Assembly (NCBI GenBank): GCA_964410625.1
Contig: CAYPHY010000037.1
Coordinates: 1-51,332, forward strand
DNA: 51,332 nucleotides
Direction: 5' to 3'
Source: CAYPHY01 sp964410625
Lineage (GTDB): Bacteria; Chloroflexota; Anaerolineae; Promineifilales; Promineifilaceae
Part shown: positions 24,932 to 33,704 of the stretch, in pieces
Layout: every line of letters starts with the position of its first letter
Numbering within the stretch: position 1 is the first letter of the stretch
Made by a program: the position numbers and the translations under genes
Notes under the pieces: model-generated
What the model was told of the DNA's origin: nothing
Databases searched by the model: none
The model's input: only the letters and a program-made list of their open reading frames with translations

Positions 24932-25498
24932 ATGGACTCCAATTCGCTTCTTCAGACGGTCGCAGAGCTATTTGTTTTGTTGGAGGAGCGTGGAATTGAT
25001 TATGTGTTGGTAGGAGGCGTTGCGTTACTGGCTTATGTGGAGGGACGAAACACGGAGGACATTAATCTTGTCATTGCGGTGTCCGCGCTCGATAAGCTGC
25101 CGGAAATTGAAATTAAAAGCCAGGAGACGTATTTTGCACGTGGGACGTTTAGAAATCTCCAAATTGATCTGTTATTGACAAAAAATCCCCTCTTTGCCAA
25201 AGTGCAACGCGACTATACGGCCGTGCAAGTATTCGGAGAACAATCCATTCTAACCGCCACCGTAGAGGGGTTGATTCTGCTAAAGTTGTATGCGCTGCCT
25301 TCGCTTTACCGCCAGGGTAACTTTGCCAGAGTCGGTATCTATGAAAATGACATTGCGACGCTCTGGCACTATTACCAGCCGGATATTGAGCTATTAATAG
25401 AGGAACTATCTGTCCACATGGGCGAAAGTGATCTGCAAAAAATCCATGGGATTACGGCCGAGATCGAGCAGCGAATCACGCGCTTTAATAGGAATTAG
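24932..25498 (+). CDS. nucleotidyltransferase-fold protein, possible inactive site
   Basis: A 188-residue protein resembling minimal nucleotidyltransferases of the AbiEii/DUF6036 type. LLEERGIDYVLVGGVALLAY gives the helix-strand and GG motif, and EGRNTEDINLVI corresponds to the R.T.DID segment; the second catalytic Asp of D-x-D is Asn here (DIN), while a later acidic strand is LQIDLLL. The C-terminal half is helical. Some relatives are antitoxin- or toxin-like AMP transferases; activity here is doubtful. The ATG 24932 has GGGGAG 8 nt upstream; an alternative ATG at 24854 overlaps the DUF559 ORF. The pair is an accessory-type insertion between the two-component genes and glnA. Confidence 0.65.
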   Translation: MDSNSLLQTVAELFVLLEERGIDYVLVGGVALLAYVEGRNTEDINLVIAVSALDKLPEIEIKSQETYFARGTFRNLQIDLLLTKNPLFAKVQRDYTAVQVFGEQSILTATVEGLILLKLYALPSLYRQGNFARVGIYENDIATLWHYYQPDIELLIEELSVHMGESDLQKIHGITAEIEQRITRFNRN

Positions 25499-25524
25499 CC
25501 ATGAACTTTGGCCTTTCACTTTCC

Positions 25525-25623
25525 GTTTTAAGAGACTAGGAGACCAAGAAATTGGAGATTTCACTCTCCCAGTCTCTTAATCTCCTAGTCTCTTAATCTC
25601 TAATCTCCAATCCCCAATCTCCA
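25525..25623. repeat. inverted array of GAGACTAGGAGATT units
   Basis: AAGAGACTAGGAGACCAAGA, AATTGGAGATTTCACTCTCC, then CAGTCTCTTAATCTCCTAGT, CTCTTAATCTCTAATCTCCA, ATCCCCAATCTCCAC. Left and right are complementary. It lies between convergent ends: the nucleotidyltransferase gene and glnA. Confidence 0.82.
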
Positions 25624-25624
25624 C

Positions 25625-27034
25625 TTATATTCCATAGTACAACAAAAACTCATACGGATGCGGCCGCAAGCTGACCGGAGCCACTTCCTCTTCGCGTTTG
25701 TAGGATAGATAGGCATCCAGCAAATCAGGTGTAAAGACCCCGCCCTCCAACAAGAAGCCGCTATCTGCTTCCAGTGCGTCTAACGATTCATTGAGCTTAC
25801 CCACGGTCAACTGTACCTTGCAAATATTTTCCTCATCAAAGAGGTCCATATCCGCCGGGTCGCCGGGATCGATCTGGTTCTTAATCCCATCAATCCCCGC
25901 CATCAACATCGCCGCGAAGGCCAGATACGGGTTGGCCGCCGGGTCGGGGCAACGGAACTCGATCCGCTTCGCCTTCGGTGAAGGGGAGTACATGGGGATG
26001 CGTACAGCGGCCGAGCGATTCCGCGCCGAATAAGCGATCACCACCGGTGCTTCGTATCCTGGAACCAAACGACGGTAGGAGTTGGTGGTCGGTGCAACGA
26101 TCCCCAGCAAAGCGTTGATATGCTTCAGAATCCCACCAATATACCACAGCGCGGTCTGGCTCAACTGGGCATAGCCATCGGGATCAAAGAAGAGAGGCTG
26201 CCCATCTTTCCACAGACTTTGATGCGTGTGCATCCCGGAGCCATTATCCGCGTAAATCGGCTTGGGCATAAAGGTGACCGTTTTACCGTGCTTCTTGGCT
26301 ACATTCTTGACGATGTATTTATAAAGCTGCACATTGTCGGCCATCTTTATCATCCGGTCATACTTCATATCAATTTCACACTGCCCGGCCGTGCCCACTT
26401 CATGATGATGCAGTTCAACCTTGATCCCGGAGTCAATCATCGTCCGCACCATCTCCGAGCGCAGGTCTTGCAAGGTGTCGAAGGGGGCAACTGGAAAGTA
26501 GCCACGCTTATGCGGCACGGAATGGCCGAAGCCAAAGATACCGGAGTTCCAGGGGCCTTCCACACTATCCACCTGGTAGGCAGAGGAGTATTCACCGGCC
26601 GAATACATCACCTTATCAAAGACAAAGAACTCCGCCTCTGGGCCAAAGTAAGCTTCATCAGCGATACCGCTGGACTGCAGATATTCGACCGCTTTACGGG
26701 CGACATAGCGCGGATCACGCGAGTATGGCTCCCTGGTCAACGGGTCATAGACATCACAGACCAGACTCAGCGTCGGTGCTTCGCAAACCGGGTCTACGAT
26801 GGCGGTAGAGGGGTCGGCAATCAGGATCATATCGCTCGATTCGATGCTCTGAAAGCCGCGAATGGAAGAGCCATCAAAGCCCATCCCCTCCTCAAAGGCC
26901 ATTTCCAGGCTAAACTCCTCAATTGGCAATGAAAAGTGCTGCCATTGCCCAAAGACATCGGTGAACTTCACGTCCACTACCTGAATGCCTTTTTCTTCAA
27001 TCAATTTCGATACATTGTCTAGTACAGTTGTCAT
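25625..27034 (-). CDS. glnA: glutamine synthetase type I, Phe at the adenylylation position
   Basis: A 469-residue type I glutamine synthetase: ATP-dependent amidation of glutamate with ammonium. Signatures: MGFDGSSIRGF (51-61), metal-binding GPEAEFFVF (131-139), VELHHHEVGTAGQCEID (206-222), KPIYADNGSGMHTHQSLW (258-275), and ARNRSAAVRIP. The length and the segment around 390-400 are of the GSI-beta kind, but the residue that aligns with adenylylated Tyr397 of E. coli (NLYDLPPEE) is Phe399 (MDLFDEE), so regulation by adenylylation seems lost. GGAGAG precedes the ATG. It lies downstream of amt on the same strand, 118 bp away, probably one operon, with gltBD divergent. Confidence 0.96.
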   Translation of the reverse strand: MTTVLDNVSKLIEEKGIQVVDVKFTDVFGQWQHFSLPIEEFSLEMAFEEGMGFDGSSIRGFQSIESSDMILIADPSTAIVDPVCEAPTLSLVCDVYDPLTREPYSRDPRYVARKAVEYLQSSGIADEAYFGPEAEFFVFDKVMYSAGEYSSAYQVDSVEGPWNSGIFGFGHSVPHKRGYFPVAPFDTLQDLRSEMVRTMIDSGIKVELHHHEVGTAGQCEIDMKYDRMIKMADNVQLYKYIVKNVAKKHGKTVTFMPKPIYADNGSGMHTHQSLWKDGQPLFFDPDGYAQLSQTALWYIGGILKHINALLGIVAPTTNSYRRLVPGYEAPVVIAYSARNRSAAVRIPMYSPSPKAKRIEFRCPDPAANPYLAFAAMLMAGIDGIKNQIDPGDPADMDLFDEENICKVQLTVGKLNESLDALEADSGFLLEGGVFTPDLLDAYLSYKREEEVAPVSLRPHPYEFLLYYGI

Positions 27035-27077
27035 TTGCTTCTCTCCAGATATAATGGTTTTTGCTTAGCAAGCTGTT

Positions 27078-27112
27078 GGCCCGGCCGCTCCCTTATGGGG
27101 ATTGGACGGGCC
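27078..27112 (-). other. amt-glnA intergenic hairpin
   Basis: GGCCCG (27078-27083) pairs with CGGGCC (27107-27112), with an inner CCC-TTAT-GGGG stem. No T run on the minus strand, so more likely an mRNA-stabilising or processing hairpin than a terminator. Confidence 0.5.
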
Positions 27113-27152
27113 ACACCATTTTTGGAGTTATCCGAGTAAGAGTTTGTCCTGG

Positions 27153-28514
27153 CTAATTGATTCCTGCAGGCAGGGGGGTAACCAGCGAGCCGCTTTCTTC
27201 CCCTGGTGTCAGTTCTGAGTAACAACCAAGTCCATGATGGTCAATGTCAAGACCTGCTTCTTCGACTGCGGCCGAAACCCGCAGACCAACCGTCCTAGCG
27301 ATGGCGAAGAACATTAGGAAGGCAAGCGGCAGCGTCCAGAGCACACAAACCAAAACACCAACCAACTGAATGCCTAATTGGGTGAAACCGCCCCCATGCA
27401 GCAAGCCTAGCCCATCAGTTCCCCAGATGCCGATGGCGAGGACGCCGAAAATACCATTTAGCCCATGTACGGGAAACGCCCCGACTGGATCGTCAATCTG
27501 CAAACGTTCCATCAACTCAACCCCAAAATAAACAATCACACCGGCAATGAGGCCGATCACGAGCGAAGCACCAGGGGTGACAAAAGCGCAGGGAGCAGTA
27601 ATGGCAACCAGACCACCAAGGGCGCCGTTCATCGCCATGCTCAAGTCCCATTTCTTGGTGAAAATGAAGGACAGAAGAACAGCGGCCGATGCGCCGGTCA
27701 CGGCCGCAAAGTGGGTGTTGATCGTGATCAGCGAGATTGGCAAAGGATCGGCCGCCAACTGGCTGCCAGGGTTAAAACCAAACCAGCCCAGCCACAGGAT
27801 AAAAGTCCCCAACATCGCTAACGCCATGTTGTGGCCGCGGATACTCTTCCCAAACACCTTGTCATTGCGCTTGCCTAGCATGATCGTCCCGGCCAGGCCG
27901 ATCAAGGCGCCCGCCAGATGAACGACCGACGAGCCAGCGAAATCCAGATAGCCTAATTGCGACAACCAGCCGCCACCCCACACCCAATGCCCAAAGATGG
28001 GATAGATGACTAAGCCAACCACGAAGCTGTAGGCCAGATGGGCTTTGAATTCCATGCGCTCAGCCAACAAGCCAGAGGCTATCGTCACGGCCGCCGCACA
28101 GAAAGCGATCTGATAGAAAACAAAGGTCAGTGTAGGAATGGTTAGACCGGGATAGAGGTCGGGAATCCCGGAAAGAAAGAACCATTCTGTGCCGAAGATA
28201 GCATTGCCGGAACCAAACATCAGGCCAAAACCGACAAAAATAAAGGCCATCGTGCCGGTGGCTGTGTCCATGAAGTTTTCGGCGAGGATATTGACGACGT
28301 TTTTAGTGCGGACGAATCCTGCTTCAAGAAACGCAAACCCGGCCTGCATAAAGAAGACCAGAAAGGGGGCGACTAGAATCCAAACCGTATCTATCGGATC
28401 GGCCGCCACTTCACCATCTTGGGCAAAAACTCTGCCCGTGAAGGCCAGTGTCAGAACGACAATGAGGGCGATGTTTGATAAACGTCTGATTAAGCGCCAG
28501 TTATGTTTCACCAT
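27153..28514 (-). CDS. amt: ammonium transporter
   Basis: A 453-residue Amt/MEP/Rh channel for ammonium uptake. It has an N-terminal signal peptide (about 1-31, ending VFAQ) and eleven hydrophobic helices. The pore motifs are visible: FFMQAGFAFLEAGFVRTKN (the family signature), FGHWVWGGGWL with the first conserved His, and FPVHGLNGIFGVL with the second; DFAGSSVVHLAGA is the other signature. GGAGG lies 7 nt before ATG 28514. No glnK/PII gene accompanies it, which is unusual because amt and glnK are commonly paired. Its 137-nt leader contains a terminator and a competing hairpin (see 28572-28651). Confidence 0.96.
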   Translation of the reverse strand: MVKHNWRLIRRLSNIALIVVLTLAFTGRVFAQDGEVAADPIDTVWILVAPFLVFFMQAGFAFLEAGFVRTKNVVNILAENFMDTATGTMAFIFVGFGLMFGSGNAIFGTEWFFLSGIPDLYPGLTIPTLTFVFYQIAFCAAAVTIASGLLAERMEFKAHLAYSFVVGLVIYPIFGHWVWGGGWLSQLGYLDFAGSSVVHLAGALIGLAGTIMLGKRNDKVFGKSIRGHNMALAMLGTFILWLGWFGFNPGSQLAADPLPISLITINTHFAAVTGASAAVLLSFIFTKKWDLSMAMNGALGGLVAITAPCAFVTPGASLVIGLIAGVIVYFGVELMERLQIDDPVGAFPVHGLNGIFGVLAIGIWGTDGLGLLHGGGFTQLGIQLVGVLVCVLWTLPLAFLMFFAIARTVGLRVSAAVEEAGLDIDHHGLGCYSELTPGEESGSLVTPLPAGIN

Positions 28515-28571
28515 TCTTAACCTCCAACAAAATAAATCAAATCCTCTTTGACATGAATCGGATTAGGAAAC

Positions 28572-28617
28572 AAAAAACGCCTCCGCTCGGCCGCAAATCT
28601 GTTGCCGAGCGGAGGCG
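28572..28617 (-). terminator. intrinsic terminator in the amt leader
   Basis: A perfect 14-bp stem, CGCCTCCGCTCGGC with GCCGAGCGGAGGCG (28578-28617), then six T (28577-28572) on the minus strand. On the plus strand there is no T run, so it is directional. It lies downstream of the amt promoter and 58 nt upstream of the amt start codon, hence an attenuator. Confidence 0.88.
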
Positions 28618-28646
28618 TCTTGGCCTCAAATTAGTATCCGATTTGA
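28612..28646 (-). promoter_or_regulatory. candidate ANTAR-type tandem hairpins (antiterminator) in the amt leader
   Basis: In the amt RNA, hairpin A is TCAAAT-9 nt-ATTTGA (28646-28626). Hairpin B is GAGGC-CAAGAC-GCCTC (28627-28612): a 5-bp stem closed by exactly six loop bases, with G at loop position 4. The 3' side of hairpin B (GCCTC) is part of the terminator's 5' arm, so B and the terminator are mutually exclusive. This is the known layout of ANTAR-responsive leaders; loop position 1 is C, not the usual A. Confidence 0.5.
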
Positions 28647-28657
28647 ACAACATCCAT

Positions 28658-28686
28658 ATCTTACCCGTTGTCCTTTAGAGATGCAA
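28658..28686 (-). promoter_or_regulatory. promoter of amt
   Basis: On the minus strand TTGCAT (28686-28681), a 17-bp spacer, TAAGAT (28663-28658). Predicted start near 28651, just before leader hairpin A. It is divergent from the gltB promoter about 50 bp away. Confidence 0.6.
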
Positions 28687-28736
28687 TTTTTGAATTTAAA
28701 CAAAAAGGATGTCTGCTAATTGTGAGATATGACCAA

Positions 28737-28766
28737 TTGCGAAGTGGACAGTGTTGGCAGTATACT
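28737..28766 (+). promoter_or_regulatory. promoter of gltB
   Basis: TTGCGA (28737-28742), an 18-bp spacer and TATACT (28761-28766). Predicted start near 28773, giving a 5' leader of about 130 nt to the ATG at 28902. Confidence 0.55.
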
Positions 28767-28901
28767 AAAAGGGATTGTCTTCCCACTAACCGCAACCGCT
28801 GCTTTAGCTTGCCCAAACAACGACGCTTAATCGTCGTACGCCGTAGTGCGGTGCGCCATAGCGCAACGCCAGCACATTACCAGCCTGAGGAGAAGATAAG
28901 G

Positions 28902-31900
28902 ATGGCGTTTGAGCAAGCGGAAGAAGAAAATCAATGTTACCAGCAGACAACTTTACATCCTCCCCAACCGCAGGGCCTAGACAATCAGGGATTGTACCAC
29001 CCTCGGTACGAGCATGATGCCTGCGGAATCGGCTTTATCGTCCACGTTAAGGGCCAGAAATCCCACCAAATCATTCAAGACGCGCTGACAATTTTAGAGA
29101 ATCTGAGCCATCGCGGTGCGCGAGGTAGCGAACCAGATACCGGTGATGGGGCTGGTATCCTGCTGCAACTCCCCGATGCCTTCTTACACCATGCCGCGGC
29201 CGAATCCGGCATTACCCTCCCCCCTGTTGGCGACTATGCTGCCGGGATGCTCTTTTTACCCCGCGATCCCCAGGCGCGCCGCTGGTGCGAAGAACAATTC
29301 GCGGCCATTGTCATGGCCGAAGGCCAATCCTTGCTCGGTTGGCGCACTGTGCCGGTGGACAATCGCCCGTTGGGCGCGACGGCGCTGGCCTCAGAGCCGC
29401 TGGTGCGCCAGGTGTTTATCGGCCGCAGCGCGGCCGTTGCCCCTGGAATGAACTTTGAGCGCAAGTTGTTTGCCATTCGCCGGCTGGCAGAGAAACAAAT
29501 TCGCTATGGCGCCGCTGCCACTTCCTTTTACATCCCCAGCCTCTCGGCTCGCACGATCATTTATAAAGGTATGTTGCTCGCCGAGCAGGTACGCATTTAT
29601 TATCCTGATCTCTCGCATCCCTTGATGCAATCAGCGCTGGCGCTCGTCCATTCCCGCTTTAGCACAAACACCTTCCCCAGTTGGGAACGCGCCCACCCTT
29701 ATCGCTACATCATCCACAACGGCGAAATCAACACCGTCCAAGGGAATGCCAACTGGATGCGGGCGCGACAGGCGCTTTTCCAATCAGAGTTGTTCGGTGA
29801 TGATTTGCAGCGTGTCTTACCGGTCATAGATGATGATGGCAGCGACACAGCGATGTTTGACAATGCGATTGAGCTGCTTCACCTCAGCGGCCGTTCCCTG
29901 CCGCACATCATCATGATGACCATCCCTGAACCCTGGTCGAAGCAGCCAACGATGAGCGACGAAAAGAGGGCGTTTTATGAGTACCATAGCACACTGATGG
30001 AACCCTGGGACGGCCCGGCTTCAATTGCCTTCAGCGATGGCACATTGGTTGGCGCGGTGCTGGACCGCAATGGGCTGCGGCCGTCGCGTTACGTCGTCAC
30101 CCGTGATGATCGCGTCGTCATGGCTTCCGAAGTAGGTGTGTTGGACATTCCCCCGGCCGATATTGTTTATAAAGGCCGCTTGGAACCAGGGAAGATGTTG
30201 CTGGTGGACACGGCCGCCGGTCGAATCATCAGCGATGAGGAAATTAAGACGCAACTGGCAACGGCCGCGCCCTACCGGCAGTGGCTTGAGCAGTACATGG
30301 TATCGCTGGAGGAGTTGCCCAGCGAGCAGCCAGCAGGTGGCAGGCCTCATGCCGACGATCCATTACTGACCACTGCCAACTGGCAACTATCTACCAACCA
30401 TGACCATGTGACACAACTCCAACGCGCCTTCGGCTACACCTTCGAGGATTTACGCATCCTGATGGCGCCAATGGCGGTGAATGGGATAGAGCCGCTTGGC
30501 TCAATGGGCGACGACACGCCACCAGCCGCTTTGTCCCGACGGCCGCAACTGCTCTACACCTACTTCCGCCAACTGTTTGCCCAGGTGACCAACCCACCCA
30601 TTGATGCCATTCGTGAAGAAATCGTCACCAGTACGGAGGTGTTGTTGGGTTCCGAAGGGAACTTGCTCAATCCCACTCCCGAAAGTGCCCGCCGCATTCG
30701 CCTGTCCCATCCCATTTTGAGTAATCAGCAATTAGCCCGTCTGCGAGCAATCCGGCAAGCGGGATTCAAGGCGCAGACGCTATCCCTTTTGTACACACCA
30801 ACCGCTGACCCGGCGACATTGGCCGAAGCATTGGCGCGGCTATTTGCCGAAGCAAGCGAAGCCGTTTCCCACGGCGTCAACTTGCTGATTTTGTCTGACC
30901 GGGGCGTAGATGAACGCCGGATGCCAATTCCCGCGCTGCTGGCAACGGCCGGTTTACACCATTATCTGCTTCGCGAAGGGACACGGACGCGGGTGAGTTT
31001 GATTGTCGAATCGGCCGAGCCACGCGAAGTCCACCACTTTGCTGTGTTGCTGGGATATGGTGCCGAAGCGATCAATCCCTACCTCGCCTTTGAGACGATT
31101 CATGATCTGCTCGAACGCCGTTTAGCGGTGGGCGTCAGTTACGAAGAAGGGGTTGCCAAATATACGAAAGCGGTGGTCAAGGGCGTGGTGAAGGTGCTAT
31201 CTAAAATGGGCATTTCCACCATCCAAAGCTACTGCGGGGCGCAGATTTTTGAAGCGTTGGGATTGAGTCGTGAAGTCGTGGATGCTTATTTCACCGGCAC
31301 ACCGACGCGCATCGGCGGCATTGGCCTGGATGTGGTAGCGGCCGAACAATACCAACGCCACCGCGAAGCCTTTCCGGAGCGTCCGGCGAACGGGCATACG
31401 TTGGATGTGGGCGGCCGTTTTCAATTTCGCGAGGATGGCGAATTCCATCTCTTCAATCCGGGCACGATCCACCGCCTACAATACGCCGTGCGCCACGACG
31501 ATTATGAGGCTTATAAACGGTATGCGCAATCGGTCAATGAACAGGAAGCGCAGATGGCCACCTTGCGCAGCCTGCTACAACTACAGCTTAACGAAGCGCC
31601 AATTCCCCTAGAGGAAGTGGAGCCGGTTGGGGCGATTATGCGTCGCTTTAAGACCGGGGCGATGTCCTACGGCTCGATCAGCCAGGAAGCGCACGAGACG
31701 CTGGCGGTGGCGATGAACCGCGTCAAGGGCAAGAGCAACACCGGCGAAGGAGGCGAAGACCCGGCTCGCTTTATCCCCGACGAGAACGGTGATTGGCGGC
31801 GCAGCGCGATCAAGCAGGTGGCCTCCGGGCGTTTCGGTGTAACCAGCCATTATTTAGTCAATGCGGACGAGATTCAAATCAAGATGGCGCAGGGGGCCAA

Positions 31901-33617
31901 ACCAGGCGAAGGTGGCCAGCTGCCCGGCCAGAAGGTCTATCCCTGGATCGCCAAAGTACGCTACTCGACCCCCGGCGTCGGCCTCATCTCTCCACCACCC
32001 CACCACGACATCTACTCCATCGAAGACCTGGCCCAACTGATTTACGATTTGAAATGTGCCAATCCACAAGCACGGATCAATGTCAAACTCGTCTCCGAGG
32101 TTGGCGTGGGGACGATTGCCGCCGGGGTCGCCAAGGGTCACGCGGACCTCATTCTGATCAGCGGCCACGATGGTGGCACCGGGGCGTCGCCACAGTCGAG
32201 CATCAAGTATGCCGGTCTACCGTGGGAGTTGGGGTTGGCGGAGACGCACCAGACGTTAGTGATGAATAACCTGCGCAGCCGTGTGCGCCTGGAGACAGAC
32301 GGCCAATTAAAGACCGGCCGTGATGTGGTCATTGCCGCACTGCTGGGGGCCGAGGAATTTGGCTTCGCCACCGCCCCTTTAGTCGCTATGGGTTGCATTA
32401 TGATGCGCGTCTGCCAGTTGGATACTTGTCCGGTGGGGGTGGCGACGCAAAACCCGGAATTGCGTAAACGCTTTATCGGCCGGCCAGAGGATGTGGTCAA
32501 CTTCATGCGTTTTGTCGCCACGGAGATGCGCGAGTTAATGGCCGCGCTCGGCTTCCGCACGGTAGATGAGATGATCGGCCGCACCGACAAACTCACCATG
32601 CGCCCAATCCCCGATCAGGATGATAACTTGCTGGCACAGAAGCTCCGCAGCCTCGACCTTTCCGCCATTCTCTACCAACCCGAAGCCCCGCCGGAAGTCG
32701 GCCGTTACCAACGAATCGAACAAGACCACGGCCTGGAACAAACGTTGGATGCCCAGGTGTTGCTGGAATTGTGCCAGCCGGCATTGGAGCACGGCCGTCG
32801 CGTTGAAGCGACTTTGCCCATCCGCAATGTTAACCGCACTGTCGGCACATTGCTCGGCAGTGAGCTAACCCGGCGTTATGGCGCGGTCGGGTTGCCGGAA
32901 GATACCATTTGTCTTCATTTCCAGGGATCGGCCGGGCAGAGCTTTGGCGCATTTCTCCCCGCCGGTCTGAGCTTCACGCTGGAAGGGGACGCCAACGACT
33001 ACATTGGCAAGGGCTTGTCGGGTGGCAAGCTGATCGTCAAGCCACCGGATGAAGCCGCCTTCAACCCCGAAGAAAGTATCATTATCGGCAATGTCGCTTT
33101 TTATGGCGCGACCGGCGGCGAGGCCTACGTACGCGGGTTGGCCGGGGAGCGTTTTGCTGTGCGCAATAGTGGCGTGCGTGCCGTGGTCGAGGGTGTTGGC
33201 GATCATGGTTGCGAGTACATGACCGGCGGCCGTGTCGTTGTGCTTGGCCCTACCGGCCGCAACTTTGCCGCTGGCATGTCGGGCGGCATTGCCTATGTCC
33301 TTGATGAGCGAGGCGACTTTGCCATGCGCTGCAACCAGGAGATGGTTGAGCTGGAGCCGTTGACCGAGACTGACGCGCAGGAGGTCAATGATATGGTCTG
33401 GCAACATGCCTACTACACCGGCAGCCGGCTGGCCTGGCGCATTCTTTCCCATTGGGAGCAGAAACGGCCGTTCTTCGTCAAGGTGCTGCCTAAAGATTAC
33501 AAGCGCATGTTGCAAGCCTTCGCCGCGGCCGAAGCGCAAGGGCTGACCGGCGACGAAGCCATCATGGCCGCCTTTGAGGCCAACAAGCGTGATACGGCGC
33601 GTGTGACTGGTAACTAG
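28902..33617 (+). CDS. gltB: glutamate synthase large subunit
   Basis: A 1571-residue GOGAT large subunit: glutamine-dependent transfer of amide nitrogen to 2-oxoglutarate, yielding two glutamates. Cys41 (YEHDACGIGF) would become the N-terminal nucleophile of the class II amidotransferase domain after removal of a 40-residue propeptide. Then the central domain, the FMN-binding synthase domain (GEGGEDPARF, SGHDGGTGASPQSSIKYAGL), the 3Fe-4S cysteines (CIMMRVCQLDTCPVG), and the C-terminal beta-helix with repeated G-x-x-G units. Residues about 470-501 look like an insertion encoded by array-like DNA (ACTGACCACTGCCAACTGGC), just before LQRAFGYTFEDLRIL. GAGGAGA precedes ATG 28902; the upstream open frame lacks homology. 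It is followed by gltD. Confidence 0.96.
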   Translation: MAFEQAEEENQCYQQTTLHPPQPQGLDNQGLYHPRYEHDACGIGFIVHVKGQKSHQIIQDALTILENLSHRGARGSEPDTGDGAGILLQLPDAFLHHAAAESGITLPPVGDYAAGMLFLPRDPQARRWCEEQFAAIVMAEGQSLLGWRTVPVDNRPLGATALASEPLVRQVFIGRSAAVAPGMNFERKLFAIRRLAEKQIRYGAAATSFYIPSLSARTIIYKGMLLAEQVRIYYPDLSHPLMQSALALVHSRFSTNTFPSWERAHPYRYIIHNGEINTVQGNANWMRARQALFQSELFGDDLQRVLPVIDDDGSDTAMFDNAIELLHLSGRSLPHIIMMTIPEPWSKQPTMSDEKRAFYEYHSTLMEPWDGPASIAFSDGTLVGAVLDRNGLRPSRYVVTRDDRVVMASEVGVLDIPPADIVYKGRLEPGKMLLVDTAAGRIISDEEIKTQLATAAPYRQWLEQYMVSLEELPSEQPAGGRPHADDPLLTTANWQLSTNHDHVTQLQRAFGYTFEDLRILMAPMAVNGIEPLGSMGDDTPPAALSRRPQLLYTYFRQLFAQVTNPPIDAIREEIVTSTEVLLGSEGNLLNPTPESARRIRLSHPILSNQQLARLRAIRQAGFKAQTLSLLYTPTADPATLAEALARLFAEASEAVSHGVNLLILSDRGVDERRMPIPALLATAGLHHYLLREGTRTRVSLIVESAEPREVHHFAVLLGYGAEAINPYLAFETIHDLLERRLAVGVSYEEGVAKYTKAVVKGVVKVLSKMGISTIQSYCGAQIFEALGLSREVVDAYFTGTPTRIGGIGLDVVAAEQYQRHREAFPERPANGHTLDVGGRFQFREDGEFHLFNPGTIHRLQYAVRHDDYEAYKRYAQSVNEQEAQMATLRSLLQLQLNEAPIPLEEVEPVGAIMRRFKTGAMSYGSISQEAHETLAVAMNRVKGKSNTGEGGEDPARFIPDENGDWRRSAIKQVASGRFGVTSHYLVNADEIQIKMAQGAKPGEGGQLPGQKVYPWIAKVRYSTPGVGLISPPPHHDIYSIEDLAQLIYDLKCANPQARINVKLVSEVGVGTIAAGVAKGHADLILISGHDGGTGASPQSSIKYAGLPWELGLAETHQTLVMNNLRSRVRLETDGQLKTGRDVVIAALLGAEEFGFATAPLVAMGCIMMRVCQLDTCPVGVATQNPELRKRFIGRPEDVVNFMRFVATEMRELMAALGFRTVDEMIGRTDKLTMRPIPDQDDNLLAQKLRSLDLSAILYQPEAPPEVGRYQRIEQDHGLEQTLDAQVLLELCQPALEHGRRVEATLPIRNVNRTVGTLLGSELTRRYGAVGLPEDTICLHFQGSAGQSFGAFLPAGLSFTLEGDANDYIGKGLSGGKLIVKPPDEAAFNPEESIIIGNVAFYGATGGEAYVRGLAGERFAVRNSGVRAVVEGVGDHGCEYMTGGRVVVLGPTGRNFAAGMSGGIAYVLDERGDFAMRCNQEMVELEPLTETDAQEVNDMVWQHAYYTGSRLAWRILSHWEQKRPFFVKVLPKDYKRMLQAFAAAEAQGLTGDEAIMAAFEANKRDTARVTGN

Positions 33618-33703
33618 AGGAGACTGGGAGATTGAGAGACTGAGCGACTCTCAATTACCCAGTCTCCTAGTCTCTTGATCTCTCAGTCTCTTAATCTCTT
33701 CCT
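33618..33703. repeat. inverted array of GAGACTGGGAGATT units between gltB and gltD
   Basis: AGGAGACTGGGAGATTGAGA, GACTGAGCGACTC on the left; CCCAGTCTCCTAGTCTCTTG, ATCTCTCAGTCTCTTAATCT on the right, mutually complementary. It fills the spacer of an expected operon and leaves gltD with no Shine-Dalgarno, which could alter the stoichiometry of the two subunits. Confidence 0.85.
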
Positions 33704-33704
33704 T

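Noticed and set aside
25525..25623. CRISPR array
   Set aside because: Units are only 7-8 bp, degenerate, contiguous and inverted in the second half; there are no spacers and no cas genes in the window.
28668..28901. Longer N-terminus for GltB
   Set aside because: The extra 78 residues cover the promoter/leader and show no homology; GAGGAGA before ATG 28902 and the propeptide-Cys layout fit the shorter start.
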